Below are positions 22,510 through 31,036 of a stretch of 32,703 nt of DNA, piece by piece. The translations under genes and the position numbers were made by a program. Origin of the DNA: Bacteroidales bacterium (GTDB taxonomy: Bacteria; Bacteroidota; Bacteroidia; Bacteroidales; WCHB1-69); NCBI GenBank assembly GCA_031285725.1, contig JAITVP010000148.1, positions 1 through 32,703 on the forward strand, in the 5' to 3' direction. How positions within the stretch are numbered: position 1 is the first letter of the stretch; every line of letters starts with the position of its first letter. Below the pieces are notes generated by a model. It was not told the DNA's origin and did not search any database. It worked only from the letters and a program-made list of their open reading frames with translations.

Positions 22510-24318
22510 ATGAAAAAAAGTTTTTCCATTTTCTTCATTATAGTATTATTTTCTTTATTATCAATACATTCCTTGCACTCACAAGAGGCACCTTCGTGGG
22601 ATGAATTGAATGCCCGACCTTACCCGCAATGGTTCATTGATGCGAAGTTGGGAATTTTTATCCATTGGGGTATTTATTCGGTTCCCGCTTATGGCGGACC
22701 GGAGTCTTATGCTGAGTGGTTCCTGCGCGGTATCGATGTTGGCGATCCGAGACGGACACAATTTATGAAACAGGTTTGGGGTGAGGATTTCACTTATCGC
22801 GACTTCGCTCCACTCTTCAAAGCCGAACTTTTCGATCCGGATGAGTGGGCGAATATTTTTCAAAAATCAGGGGCAAAATATATTCTTCTGACATCCAAAC
22901 ATCACGATGGCTATTGCCTGTGGCCTAGCCGATATGCGCCGAATTGGAACAGTGTGGAGATCGGACCGCACCGCAATATTGTGGGTGAATTGAAAACCGC
23001 CGTGGAAAAACAAGATATAAAATTTGGAATTTACTACTCTTTGGCAGAATGGAATAATCCATTACACTATTGGTATAAAGATCCGCATGACTCCATTGCG
23101 AATTATGTGAATAACTATATGATCCCGCAATTCAAGGAGGTGATCACGGCATACAAACCCGAAGTGCTTTTCACGGATGGTGAGTGGTTCAACACCGCAG
23201 AGCAGTGGCACGCTCGGGAGTTGATTGATTGGTATTACAATACCGTAGGGCCGATGGCGATCGTGAATGATCGTTGGGGATACGGTGCGGATGTGGGGTT
23301 CAAAACGCCCGAATACAGTTCGGGTGGGTTGAAGATTGATCGACCATGGGCGGAAGTGCGCGGATTGGGCAGATCTTTTGGACTCAATCGCTATGAAAAA
23401 CTTTCCACCTATATGACCTCTCGCGAGCTGATTGAGCTTTTTGCACGGGCAATCGCTTGTGGAGGTGGTTTGATTATCAACGTTGGACCCGCTGCCGATG
23501 GACAAATCCCATTGATACAACAAGAACGGATTGAGGCGCTGGGAGAGTGGATTCGTATCAACGAAGAGGCGGTATACGGTTCAACCGCTTGGATAAAACA
23601 CGGCGAGGAGCACGAAGTAACTCTCACCCGGATTGACACGACAATCAACTTCAACTGGGTGCGTAATTCGCCGGGTTATCCCATCATGGAAGACTACTTT
23701 ACCGCCACGTGGAACGGTTTCATCCAACCCGATTTTGATGGTGAATACACTTTCACCGCCACCGCCGATGAAGGCATGTACCTCTTCATCGATGGCGAGT
23801 TGGTGTTGGATTTATGGGAAGGCACTGTAGAAAGCACCGATTCGGAAGCGATGCGGGAGTTAGAACAACAAGATAAAAAAGGTGCGGTGAAGCTGAAAAA
23901 GGGCGAGTTGCATGCGATCCGAATTGATTTCCGAGAAGAAACGCATGCAGCCTCTATCTCGTTGAGTTGGGAACACAAAAATATCCCCAAAGAAGTGGTG
24001 CCGGGGCGGAACTTCTACACCACGAACGCAGCCATACAGCACGGTTTGAATGCCGAGTATCGCTCCATGCGCCAATATATCGCCTACACGCAAAATCATG
24101 GAAATATTTATGCCATCTGTTTTGAATGGCCTGATGACCGCTTGGAGCTGCCGATTGATGCTCCCCCTTCCGGCACCAAAATTTCCTTATTAGGAAGAGA
24201 CGGCGACCTCCCTTGGAAACACGAGAACGGCAAACTAATCATTGATGTTTCCGGTGTGAAATACAACGAGATCCCGAACCATGAAGCTTGGACTTTTAAG
24301 ATAATTAATAACTATTAA
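22510..24318 (+). CDS. GH29 alpha-L-fucosidase with an inserted PA14 domain
   Basis: This 602-aa secreted enzyme has a signal peptide (MKKSFSIFFIIVLFSLLS..., cleavage near LHSQ, about residue 25). The GH29 barrel shows WFIDAKLGIFIHWGIYSVPA, YILLTSKHHDGYCLWPS and the nucleophile region VLFTDGEW (Asp223). The barrel ends near NVGPAADGQIP. The usual C-terminal beta domain is interrupted: after EEAVYGSTAWIKHGEE a PA14 module (about 377-487; TATADEGMYLFIDGELVLD) is inserted, and the beta domain then resumes with HGNIYAICFEWPDD. PA14 can bind sugars. The enzyme would remove fucose from host or plant glycans in the periplasm or outside. The acid/base residue was not identified. No SusC/SusD genes are adjacent. 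Confidence 0.9.
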   Translation: MKKSFSIFFIIVLFSLLSIHSLHSQEAPSWDELNARPYPQWFIDAKLGIFIHWGIYSVPAYGGPESYAEWFLRGIDVGDPRRTQFMKQVWGEDFTYRDFAPLFKAELFDPDEWANIFQKSGAKYILLTSKHHDGYCLWPSRYAPNWNSVEIGPHRNIVGELKTAVEKQDIKFGIYYSLAEWNNPLHYWYKDPHDSIANYVNNYMIPQFKEVITAYKPEVLFTDGEWFNTAEQWHARELIDWYYNTVGPMAIVNDRWGYGADVGFKTPEYSSGGLKIDRPWAEVRGLGRSFGLNRYEKLSTYMTSRELIELFARAIACGGGLIINVGPAADGQIPLIQQERIEALGEWIRINEEAVYGSTAWIKHGEEHEVTLTRIDTTINFNWVRNSPGYPIMEDYFTATWNGFIQPDFDGEYTFTATADEGMYLFIDGELVLDLWEGTVESTDSEAMRELEQQDKKGAVKLKKGELHAIRIDFREETHAASISLSWEHKNIPKEVVPGRNFYTTNAAIQHGLNAEYRSMRQYIAYTQNHGNIYAICFEWPDDRLELPIDAPPSGTKISLLGRDGDLPWKHENGKLIIDVSGVKYNEIPNHEAWTFKIINNY

Positions 24319-24380
24319 CTATAAAGAACTATTTCTCTCCTTTTTTGTTTCAGTGCTATGATCATTAAAAAACAAATAGT

Positions 24381-25145
24381 ATGAAAAATTTAAATTTGCC
24401 ATTGATTGCGGTGTTGGCTGTGTTGACTTTTGGGGCGTGCAAATCTTCTTTGAAGAACAGCGAGGTGAAGTCGGATAACAGCGAGAACTCGTTAGATTGG
24501 AGTGGCATTTACAGCAATGTGCTGCCGTGTGCCGATTGCGAAGGCATTCAGACAACGATCGTGTTGAACCGGGATAACACGTACACCAAAACATGGCGAT
24601 ATCTGGATCGGGATGTGAGCAGTTTCACGGCAAGCGGAACGTTTTCTTGGGATGCTGACGGTCGGAAGATCACCCTGTCGGACATTGCCGAAACCCCCTT
24701 GCAATATCTGGTGGGTGAGAACCGCCTCCTCCAATTGGACATGGAAGGGATGGAAATTCCCACAGATCAACAGGATCTATACACGCTAACCAACATCGAT
24801 AATCTTGTGGAACACCATTGGAAATTGATTGAGGTGAATGGCAATCCTGTACCTGAAGGGATGCGCACGGAAGCGTACCTGATGTTCAAAGTAGAGGACA
24901 ATCGTCTGGTCGGCAGCGGCGGATGCAATTCGCTGACCGCTTCTTACATCGTCCGTAACGGTAACCGTCTTGAAATCACCGCTCCGGTAGCCACCAAGAT
25001 GGCCTGCTTGGACATGGAAGTGGAAACCCAGCTTTTCAGAGCTTTGGAAACAACCGACAACTACGCCATCCTTGGTGACACGCTTTCGTTGAATAGGGCG
25101 AGAATGGCGCCGTTGGCAAAATTTGTTAAGACGTTGGGACGTTAG
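24381..25145 (+). CDS. NlpE-META two-domain lipoprotein
   Basis: This 254-aa lipoprotein has a signal peptide and lipobox (LTFGAC, Cys at about residue 20). Residues about 40-140 form an NlpE-like domain (WSGIYSNVLPCADCEGIQT with the CxxC that in E. coli NlpE takes part in copper and envelope-stress sensing). Residues about 145-254 form a META (HslJ-like) domain (HHWKLIEVNGNPV, GSGGCNSLTASY, KMACLDMEVE). Such fusions occur in Bacteroidetes, where the function is poorly known; envelope stress or metal sensing is a guess. It follows the fucosidase after 62 bp, its 5' end is duplicated upstream of the fucosidase, and it is convergent with the PBP gene after 10 bp. It ends in TAG. Confidence 0.88.
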   Translation: MKNLNLPLIAVLAVLTFGACKSSLKNSEVKSDNSENSLDWSGIYSNVLPCADCEGIQTTIVLNRDNTYTKTWRYLDRDVSSFTASGTFSWDADGRKITLSDIAETPLQYLVGENRLLQLDMEGMEIPTDQQDLYTLTNIDNLVEHHWKLIEVNGNPVPEGMRTEAYLMFKVEDNRLVGSGGCNSLTASYIVRNGNRLEITAPVATKMACLDMEVETQLFRALETTDNYAILGDTLSLNRARMAPLAKFVKTLGR

Positions 25146-25155
25146 GATATTGGGT

Positions 25156-27444
25156 TTAATCAAAGTCTGGTACTATCTTCTCCTTCACCTTTTCATTACA
25201 GCCATTGGCATCACCGGTGAAAGCTGCGGGGATTTGGAAATCGTAACCTTCTCCTTTGTCGGCAGCAACGCCCTTGTAAGGTAATTTGGGATCATTGTAT
25301 ACTTTTTGCATGAAAAGGGCGAACACGGGCATCGCCGTGCGGGCGCCCTGTCCCAGGCTGATGCTGCGGAAGTGAGCGGCGCGGTCTTCACAACCTACCC
25401 AAACGCCGCACGTCAGCGACGGGGAATAGCCCACAAACCACCCGTCTGATTGGTTGTCTGTAGTACCGGTTTTACCGGCTAATGGGAAGCCCAATTTATA
25501 CTGTGACCGCAGTCGTCCCCCGGTTCCGTAATCCACCACGCCTTGCATCAATCGAACTGTCTTGAATGCCGTGATTTGGTCGATCGCCTCGTTGGTTTTT
25601 GGGATAAATGTGTGGATGACATTGCCTTCCTTGTCACAAATAGTGGTGATGAAAGAGGGTTCAACATATACGCCTTGGTTAGGAAAACAGTTGATAGCCC
25701 CGACTTGTTCGTACAACGTTAACTCGCAAGCACCCAGACAGATGGATGGAACAGAGGGAATATCGGAAGTCATCCCCATATTGCGAACCAAGTGGATTAC
25801 CGATTCGGCTCCGAATTGTTTCATCAGGTAAGCGGAAACGTAGTTCAATGAGTGCGCTAATGCCTCTTTCAGCGGGAGCATCTGTCCGTTTTTGTAGTCG
25901 CCGGAGTTCTTGGGTGTCCATGTTCCACCCTCGGGCAGGTGGAATGTCACAGGAACGTTTGGCACCAATTTACAAGGATTGTACTCGCCGTTCTGCATTG
26001 CCACCGTGTACACGTACGGCTTGAATGTTGAGCCGACCTGTCGTTTCGACAGTTTCACATGGTCGAATTGGAAGTGATTGTAGTTGGTGCCACCCACATA
26101 TGCCTTCACATAGCCGGTGTGTGGTTCCATCGCCATCATGCCGCAATGAAGGAATGATTTCATGTAACGGATATGATCCATCGGCGTCATCACCGTGTCG
26201 ATTTCCCCTCTGTCCCAAGTGAAAACTTTCATCTCCATTTTTGTGTTAAATGCCTTTTTGATCTCCTCTTCCGTTGCGCCCTCCGCTTTCATGGCCAGGT
26301 AAAGTTCGGTGCGTTTCATGGCGGAATTCAAGATGCGGTCGGTCTCCTCTTTTGATATTCTGAAAAACGGTGCGTTGTCGCGACCTTTCCAATGATCGAA
26401 AAACATGGGTTGCAGATATCGGCAAACGTGTTCATGCACCGCAGCTTCGGCATGCCGTTGCATCTGCGCGTCAATGGTGGTGTAGATTTTCAACCCATCT
26501 TTATAAATGTCATACTGTGAACCGTCCGCTTTCGGATTGTTTTTGCACCACTCCACCAAATATTGCCGGATATACTCTCTAAAATAGGTGGCGATTCCTT
26601 GCGTGTGGCTTTGCACCCGGAAATGTGACATGTCGATTGGGATGGCTTGCACCGAATCCGCCATGTCCGGACTCAAGTATTTGTACTTTTCCATCTGCTC
26701 AATCACCGTGTTGCGCCGTTCCAGTGATGCGGTGGGATTCCGGCGGGGACTGTATTTTGTGGGCGCTTTCAACATCCCCACTAACAGTGCCGATTCCTCA
26801 GCGCACAGATCCTTAGGTTCTTTGCTGAAATAAGTATTGGAAGCGGATTTAATGCCCGAAGAATTATTTCCGAAATCAACGGTATTCAAATACATGGTCA
26901 TGATCTCGTTTTTTGAATATTCCCGTTCCAATTTGGCTGCCACCACCCACTCTTTCAGTTTGGTCATGATCATCTCCGCCTTAGACATATCGCTGCTGCG
27001 CGGAAAAAGGTTTTTCGCCAGTTGCTGTGTGATCGTGCTACCACCGCCCTTGTGGTTGTTGGTGAGTACCCCGAACGCCACCCGGAACAACGCCCGCACA
27101 TCCACGCCGGCATGGTCATAAAACCGCACATCCTCCGTGGCGATCAATGCGTCCGTGAGATTCTTAGGCAAATCATGGTAAGCCACCATTGATCGGTTCT
27201 CGATGTAGTATTTCCCCAGCAACTCGCCGTCATACGAATAGACCTCTGTTGCCAGGTTCGTGTTCGGGTTTTCCAAATCGGCGAACGATGGCATGAAACC
27301 CATATGTCCATGAGAAATCAGCCAGAATATCAACACAATACCAGCAACCAAAACGGAATAAACGATCCAAAATGGCTTGATCCACTTGGAATATTGAGTG
27401 TTTTGCTTGCCTTTTTTCTTTTTGGTTTGTCCTTTTTTATACAT
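25156..27444 (-). CDS. Class A penicillin-binding protein 1A
   Basis: This bifunctional enzyme polymerises and cross-links peptidoglycan. I start it at ATG 27444 (762 aa); the longer frame to 27537 would lie upstream of its -7 box. A Lys-rich cytoplasmic tail is followed by one membrane segment (about 21-43). The GT51 domain has ATEDVRFYDHAGVD, GGGSTITQQLAKNLF and LKEWVVAAKLER. The transpeptidase has SxxK in GSTFKPYVY, SxN in HSLNYV and AGKTGTTDNQSDGW. All active-site motifs are present. The gene is divergent from ileS and convergent with the NlpE-META gene. Confidence 0.95.
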   Translation of the reverse strand: MYKKGQTKKKKGKQNTQYSKWIKPFWIVYSVLVAGIVLIFWLISHGHMGFMPSFADLENPNTNLATEVYSYDGELLGKYYIENRSMVAYHDLPKNLTDALIATEDVRFYDHAGVDVRALFRVAFGVLTNNHKGGGSTITQQLAKNLFPRSSDMSKAEMIMTKLKEWVVAAKLEREYSKNEIMTMYLNTVDFGNNSSGIKSASNTYFSKEPKDLCAEESALLVGMLKAPTKYSPRRNPTASLERRNTVIEQMEKYKYLSPDMADSVQAIPIDMSHFRVQSHTQGIATYFREYIRQYLVEWCKNNPKADGSQYDIYKDGLKIYTTIDAQMQRHAEAAVHEHVCRYLQPMFFDHWKGRDNAPFFRISKEETDRILNSAMKRTELYLAMKAEGATEEEIKKAFNTKMEMKVFTWDRGEIDTVMTPMDHIRYMKSFLHCGMMAMEPHTGYVKAYVGGTNYNHFQFDHVKLSKRQVGSTFKPYVYTVAMQNGEYNPCKLVPNVPVTFHLPEGGTWTPKNSGDYKNGQMLPLKEALAHSLNYVSAYLMKQFGAESVIHLVRNMGMTSDIPSVPSICLGACELTLYEQVGAINCFPNQGVYVEPSFITTICDKEGNVIHTFIPKTNEAIDQITAFKTVRLMQGVVDYGTGGRLRSQYKLGFPLAGKTGTTDNQSDGWFVGYSPSLTCGVWVGCEDRAAHFRSISLGQGARTAMPVFALFMQKVYNDPKLPYKGVAADKGEGYDFQIPAAFTGDANGCNEKVKEKIVPDFD

Positions 27445-27469
27445 TGTTTTTAGATGTTCAATGGGTATG

Positions 27470-27477
27470 CAAAGATA
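27470..27477 (-). promoter_or_regulatory. -7 element for the PBP1A gene
   Basis: The minus strand reads TATCTTTG (TAnnTTTG), ending 26 bp before the ATG at 27444. It supports that start rather than 27537. Confidence 0.5.
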
Positions 27478-27553
27478 GCCATAATTTAACAATGAAGATA
27501 TTTGAAAATGATGGAAATATTTTCCTTCTTTCCGCAATTTCTCAACTTTTTCG

Positions 27554-27561
27554 TACCTTTG
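27554..27561 (+). promoter_or_regulatory. -7 element for ileS
   Basis: TACCTTTG (TAnnTTTG) lies 27 bp before the ileS ATG at 27588, and the upstream reading frame to 27444 crosses it, so the shorter start is preferred. The -33 box is not clear. Confidence 0.55.
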
Positions 27562-27587
27562 CCTGCTTATTTCAAAAATGGAAAATA

Positions 27588-30500
27588 ATGAGTAAATATG
27601 CTGAATACAAGCGACTTAATCTTCCTGGAATCAATGAGGAGATGAGAGAGTATTGGGAAAAGAACGACATCTTTGCCCAGAGTTTGAAATCCCGGGAAGG
27701 GAAAGAGGCTTTCGTTTTCTACGAAGGGCCGCCGTCGGCTAACGGAATGCCGGGCATCCACCACGTGATGGCTCGGGCGATTAAGGATCTCGTATGTCGC
27801 TACCAAACCCTTAAAGGTAAGTATGTTGGACGAAAAGCCGGTTGGGACACGCACGGTCTTCCCGTGGAGTTGAGCGTAGAAAAAACACTGGGTATTACCA
27901 AAGAGGACATCGGGAAAACCATCTCTGTGGAGGGCTACAACAAAGCGTGCCGCAAGGAGGTGATGAAATATAAGGATCAATGGGACGAACTGACCCGGCA
28001 AATGGGTTATTGGGTTGATTTGGATAGTCCGTATATCACTTTCGACACCAAGTATATGGAGTCGGCATGGTATCTTTTGGCGGAATTTTACAAAAAAGGA
28101 TTACTATACAAAGGATATACCATCCAGCCCTATTCGCCGGCGGCGGGCACTGGGTTGAGTTCACACGAGCTGAACCTGCCGGGATGCTACAAAGATGTGA
28201 AAGATACCACCGTGGTGGCGCAGTTCAAGGTGAAAGCAGAACAGAAAATCGGCTGCCCGTGGGGGTTCGGCGATGGGGAAAATCCCGAGAATCTCTACTT
28301 GCTGGCTTGGACAACCACGCCTTGGACATTACCGTCCAATACTGCGTTGGCCGTTGGTCCGAACATTGATTATGTGTTGGTGAAAACGTTCAATCCCTAT
28401 TCGGGAACACCAATCTTGGTGATTTTGGCTAAGAATCTGTTAGGCAGCTTCTTTCCGGATAAAAATAGCGAATTGAGTTTTGAGGATCACAAGCCGGGCG
28501 ATAAAAATATTCCGTTCCAAGTGTTGTCGGAGACGAAAGGCGAGAAACTGATAGGGATGGAGTATGAACAATTGTTTTCCTACGTGAATCCGGGTGAAGG
28601 CGCATTTCGGGTGATTGCGGGCGATTATGTCACCACGGCGGAGGGCACGGGAATCGTGCACATTGCTCCTACGTTCGGTGCTGATGACAAACGAGTGGCT
28701 ACCGAAGCAGGCGTGCCGCCGTTGATGTTGATTGACAAAACCGGCAACCACCAACCGATGGTCGATAAAACCGGAAAGTTCTATAAAATAGAAGATTTGG
28801 ATGATGATTTTGTGAAAAACAACGTAAATATCGAGTTGTATGGTGAAGTGGCGGGGCAGTTTGTGAAACCTTGCTACGGAAAAAATTGCGATGAAAAAGA
28901 GGCGTTGGATATTTTCCTTTCGATATGGTTGAAGAAGAACAACCTCGCATTTAAAGTGGAAAAATACACGCATAATTATCCGCATTGTTGGCGTACTGAT
29001 AAACCCGTATTGTACTATCCATTAGATTCCTGGTTTATCAAAACCACGTCATATCAAAACCGGATGCTCGGCTTGAACGGCACGATCAATTGGAAACCGC
29101 AGGCGACCGGTACCGGCCGTTTTGGCAACTGGCTGGAAAACCTCGTGGATTGGAACTTGTCGCGTTCCCGTTTTTGGGGTATCCCGCTCCCAATCTGGAC
29201 AACCGAGGATAAAAAGGAACAGCTTTGTATCGGCTCAATTGAGCAGCTGATGGGCGAAATTGAGAAATCGATCCGAGTGGGTTTCATGATAAAGAATCCT
29301 TATGAAGGTTTTGTAGTTGGTGATTTTTCTACGGAGAATTATGACAAAGTCGATCTTCATCGTCCTTATGTGGATGAGATCGTGTTGGTGTCGCCCACCG
29401 GACAAAAAATGATCCGCGAGAGTGATTTGATTGATGTGTGGTTCGATTCGGGTGCGATGCCCTATTGCCAATGGCATTACCCATTTGAAAATCAGCATAT
29501 TTTCAAAAACAACTTCCCCGCCGATTTCATTGCGGAAGGCGTTGATCAAACCCGCGGCTGGTTCTTCACCCTCCATGCGATCGCCACCATGCTTTTCGAT
29601 TCCGGGGCATTCAAGAATGTGGTTTCCAACGGATTGGTGTTGGACAAGAACGGCAACAAAATGTCCAAACGGTTGAACAATGCCGTGGATCCGTTTGAGA
29701 CGATAGCTAAATACGGATCCGATGCCACCCGTTGGTATATGTTGACCAACACACAGCCGTGGGACAACCTCAAGTTTGATTCGGAAGGCATTGGCGAAGT
29801 GCAACGGAAGTTCTTCAGCACGTTGTACAATACCTACAATTTCTTCGCTTTATATGCGAATATCGATGGATTTAGCTATAAAGAGGCAGATATTCCGATC
29901 GAAAAGAGACCGGAAATTGATCGTTGGATTTTGTCGGAAATGAACACGTTGGTGAAAAATTGCGATGCCAATTATGCGGATTACGAACCGACGAAAGCGG
30001 GTCGCGACATCCAACAATTTGTGGATGAGTATTTAAGTAACTGGTACGTGCGCCTTTGTCGTCGTCGCTTCTGGAAAGGCGAATACACTGAGGACAAAGT
30101 TTCCGCTTACCAAACCCTTTACACCTGCATGGTGACGGTGGCTAAATTGGCATCACCCATCGCACCCTTCTTCATGGACAAACTCTTCCTTGATCTCAAC
30201 CGAGTGAGCGGATTGGAAAAGGTGAACTCTATCCATCTTTCCGATTTCCCGAAAGTGAACGAGCAATTGATTGACAATAAATTGGAATACCGTATGCAGA
30301 TGGCGCAACAGATCTCCTCAATGGTGCTTTCGTTGCGGAAGAAGAGCAATATTCGGGTTCGTCAACCGCTAAACCGGATCATGATTCCGGTGCAAAACAG
30401 CGAGTTCAAAACCCAAATTGACTTGGTGAAACATTTGATTATCCATGAAGTAAACGTGAAGGAACTTGATTTCATCGAAGAGGACAATGTGATGTTGGTG

Positions 30501-31034
30501 AAACGTATCAAGCCGGATTTCAAAGTGTTAGGACCCCGTTATGGCAAAATCATGAAATCGATCGCTGCCCGGATGGCAGAATTTACCCAACAAGAGATCG
30601 CCACGATTGAGCGGGCTGGTCAAATCGATCTTCATATTGATGGTGAACGGGTGGAATTGCTGAGCAGCGATGTGGAGATCTTTGCCGAAGACATCCCAGG
30701 CTGGGTGGTGGCTAACCAAGGCACGCTGACGGTGGCGTTGGATATCACCATCACCGATGAACTGCGTAAGGAAGGTTTCGCCCGCGAGCTGGTGAACCGC
30801 ATCCAAAATTACCGCAAAGAATCCCAATTAGACGTAGTTGATCACATCAAGATCACGATCGAGAGCCATCCGGAGCTGGACGAGGCTTTTCGAACATTCG
30901 AAGACTACATCAAAACGGAAACGTTGTGCGACAATCTGAACATCACTGACAAGATAGAAAACGGACAGTCGTTTGAGATTACGGATGAGATTACGGTGGA
31001 TGTGGCGATTGAGAAGGCCCCCCTTAATTTTTAG
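27588..31034 (+). CDS. ileS: Isoleucyl-tRNA synthetase
   Basis: IleRS charges tRNA-Ile in the cytoplasm. I start it at ATG 27588 (1,148 aa). The HIGH-type motif reads GIHH within PPSANGMPGIHHV, and the KMSKS loop is KMSKR (KNGNKMSKRLNNAVDPF). The editing domain is present (WTTTPWTLPSNTALAVGP). WFDSGAMPYCQWHYP, VDQTRGWFFTLH and the anticodon-binding domain follow. The C-terminal zinc-finger Cys pairs of E. coli-type IleRS are absent, and the length fits the eukaryote-like type 2 enzymes, which are often mupirocin-resistant. It is divergent from the PBP gene and convergent with an ABC transporter gene 2 bp away. It ends in TAG. Confidence 0.95.
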   Translation: MSKYAEYKRLNLPGINEEMREYWEKNDIFAQSLKSREGKEAFVFYEGPPSANGMPGIHHVMARAIKDLVCRYQTLKGKYVGRKAGWDTHGLPVELSVEKTLGITKEDIGKTISVEGYNKACRKEVMKYKDQWDELTRQMGYWVDLDSPYITFDTKYMESAWYLLAEFYKKGLLYKGYTIQPYSPAAGTGLSSHELNLPGCYKDVKDTTVVAQFKVKAEQKIGCPWGFGDGENPENLYLLAWTTTPWTLPSNTALAVGPNIDYVLVKTFNPYSGTPILVILAKNLLGSFFPDKNSELSFEDHKPGDKNIPFQVLSETKGEKLIGMEYEQLFSYVNPGEGAFRVIAGDYVTTAEGTGIVHIAPTFGADDKRVATEAGVPPLMLIDKTGNHQPMVDKTGKFYKIEDLDDDFVKNNVNIELYGEVAGQFVKPCYGKNCDEKEALDIFLSIWLKKNNLAFKVEKYTHNYPHCWRTDKPVLYYPLDSWFIKTTSYQNRMLGLNGTINWKPQATGTGRFGNWLENLVDWNLSRSRFWGIPLPIWTTEDKKEQLCIGSIEQLMGEIEKSIRVGFMIKNPYEGFVVGDFSTENYDKVDLHRPYVDEIVLVSPTGQKMIRESDLIDVWFDSGAMPYCQWHYPFENQHIFKNNFPADFIAEGVDQTRGWFFTLHAIATMLFDSGAFKNVVSNGLVLDKNGNKMSKRLNNAVDPFETIAKYGSDATRWYMLTNTQPWDNLKFDSEGIGEVQRKFFSTLYNTYNFFALYANIDGFSYKEADIPIEKRPEIDRWILSEMNTLVKNCDANYADYEPTKAGRDIQQFVDEYLSNWYVRLCRRRFWKGEYTEDKVSAYQTLYTCMVTVAKLASPIAPFFMDKLFLDLNRVSGLEKVNSIHLSDFPKVNEQLIDNKLEYRMQMAQQISSMVLSLRKKSNIRVRQPLNRIMIPVQNSEFKTQIDLVKHLIIHEVNVKELDFIEEDNVMLVKRIKPDFKVLGPRYGKIMKSIAARMAEFTQQEIATIERAGQIDLHIDGERVELLSSDVEIFAEDIPGWVVANQGTLTVALDITITDELRKEGFARELVNRIQNYRKESQLDVVDHIKITIESHPELDEAFRTFEDYIKTETLCDNLNITDKIENGQSFEITDEITVDVAIEKAPLNF

Positions 31035-31036
31035 TT

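Noticed and set aside
27444-27587. Upstream extensions of ileS (to 27444) and of PBP1A (to 27537)
   Set aside because: Both cross their own -7 boxes and show no family similarity before the chosen ATGs.
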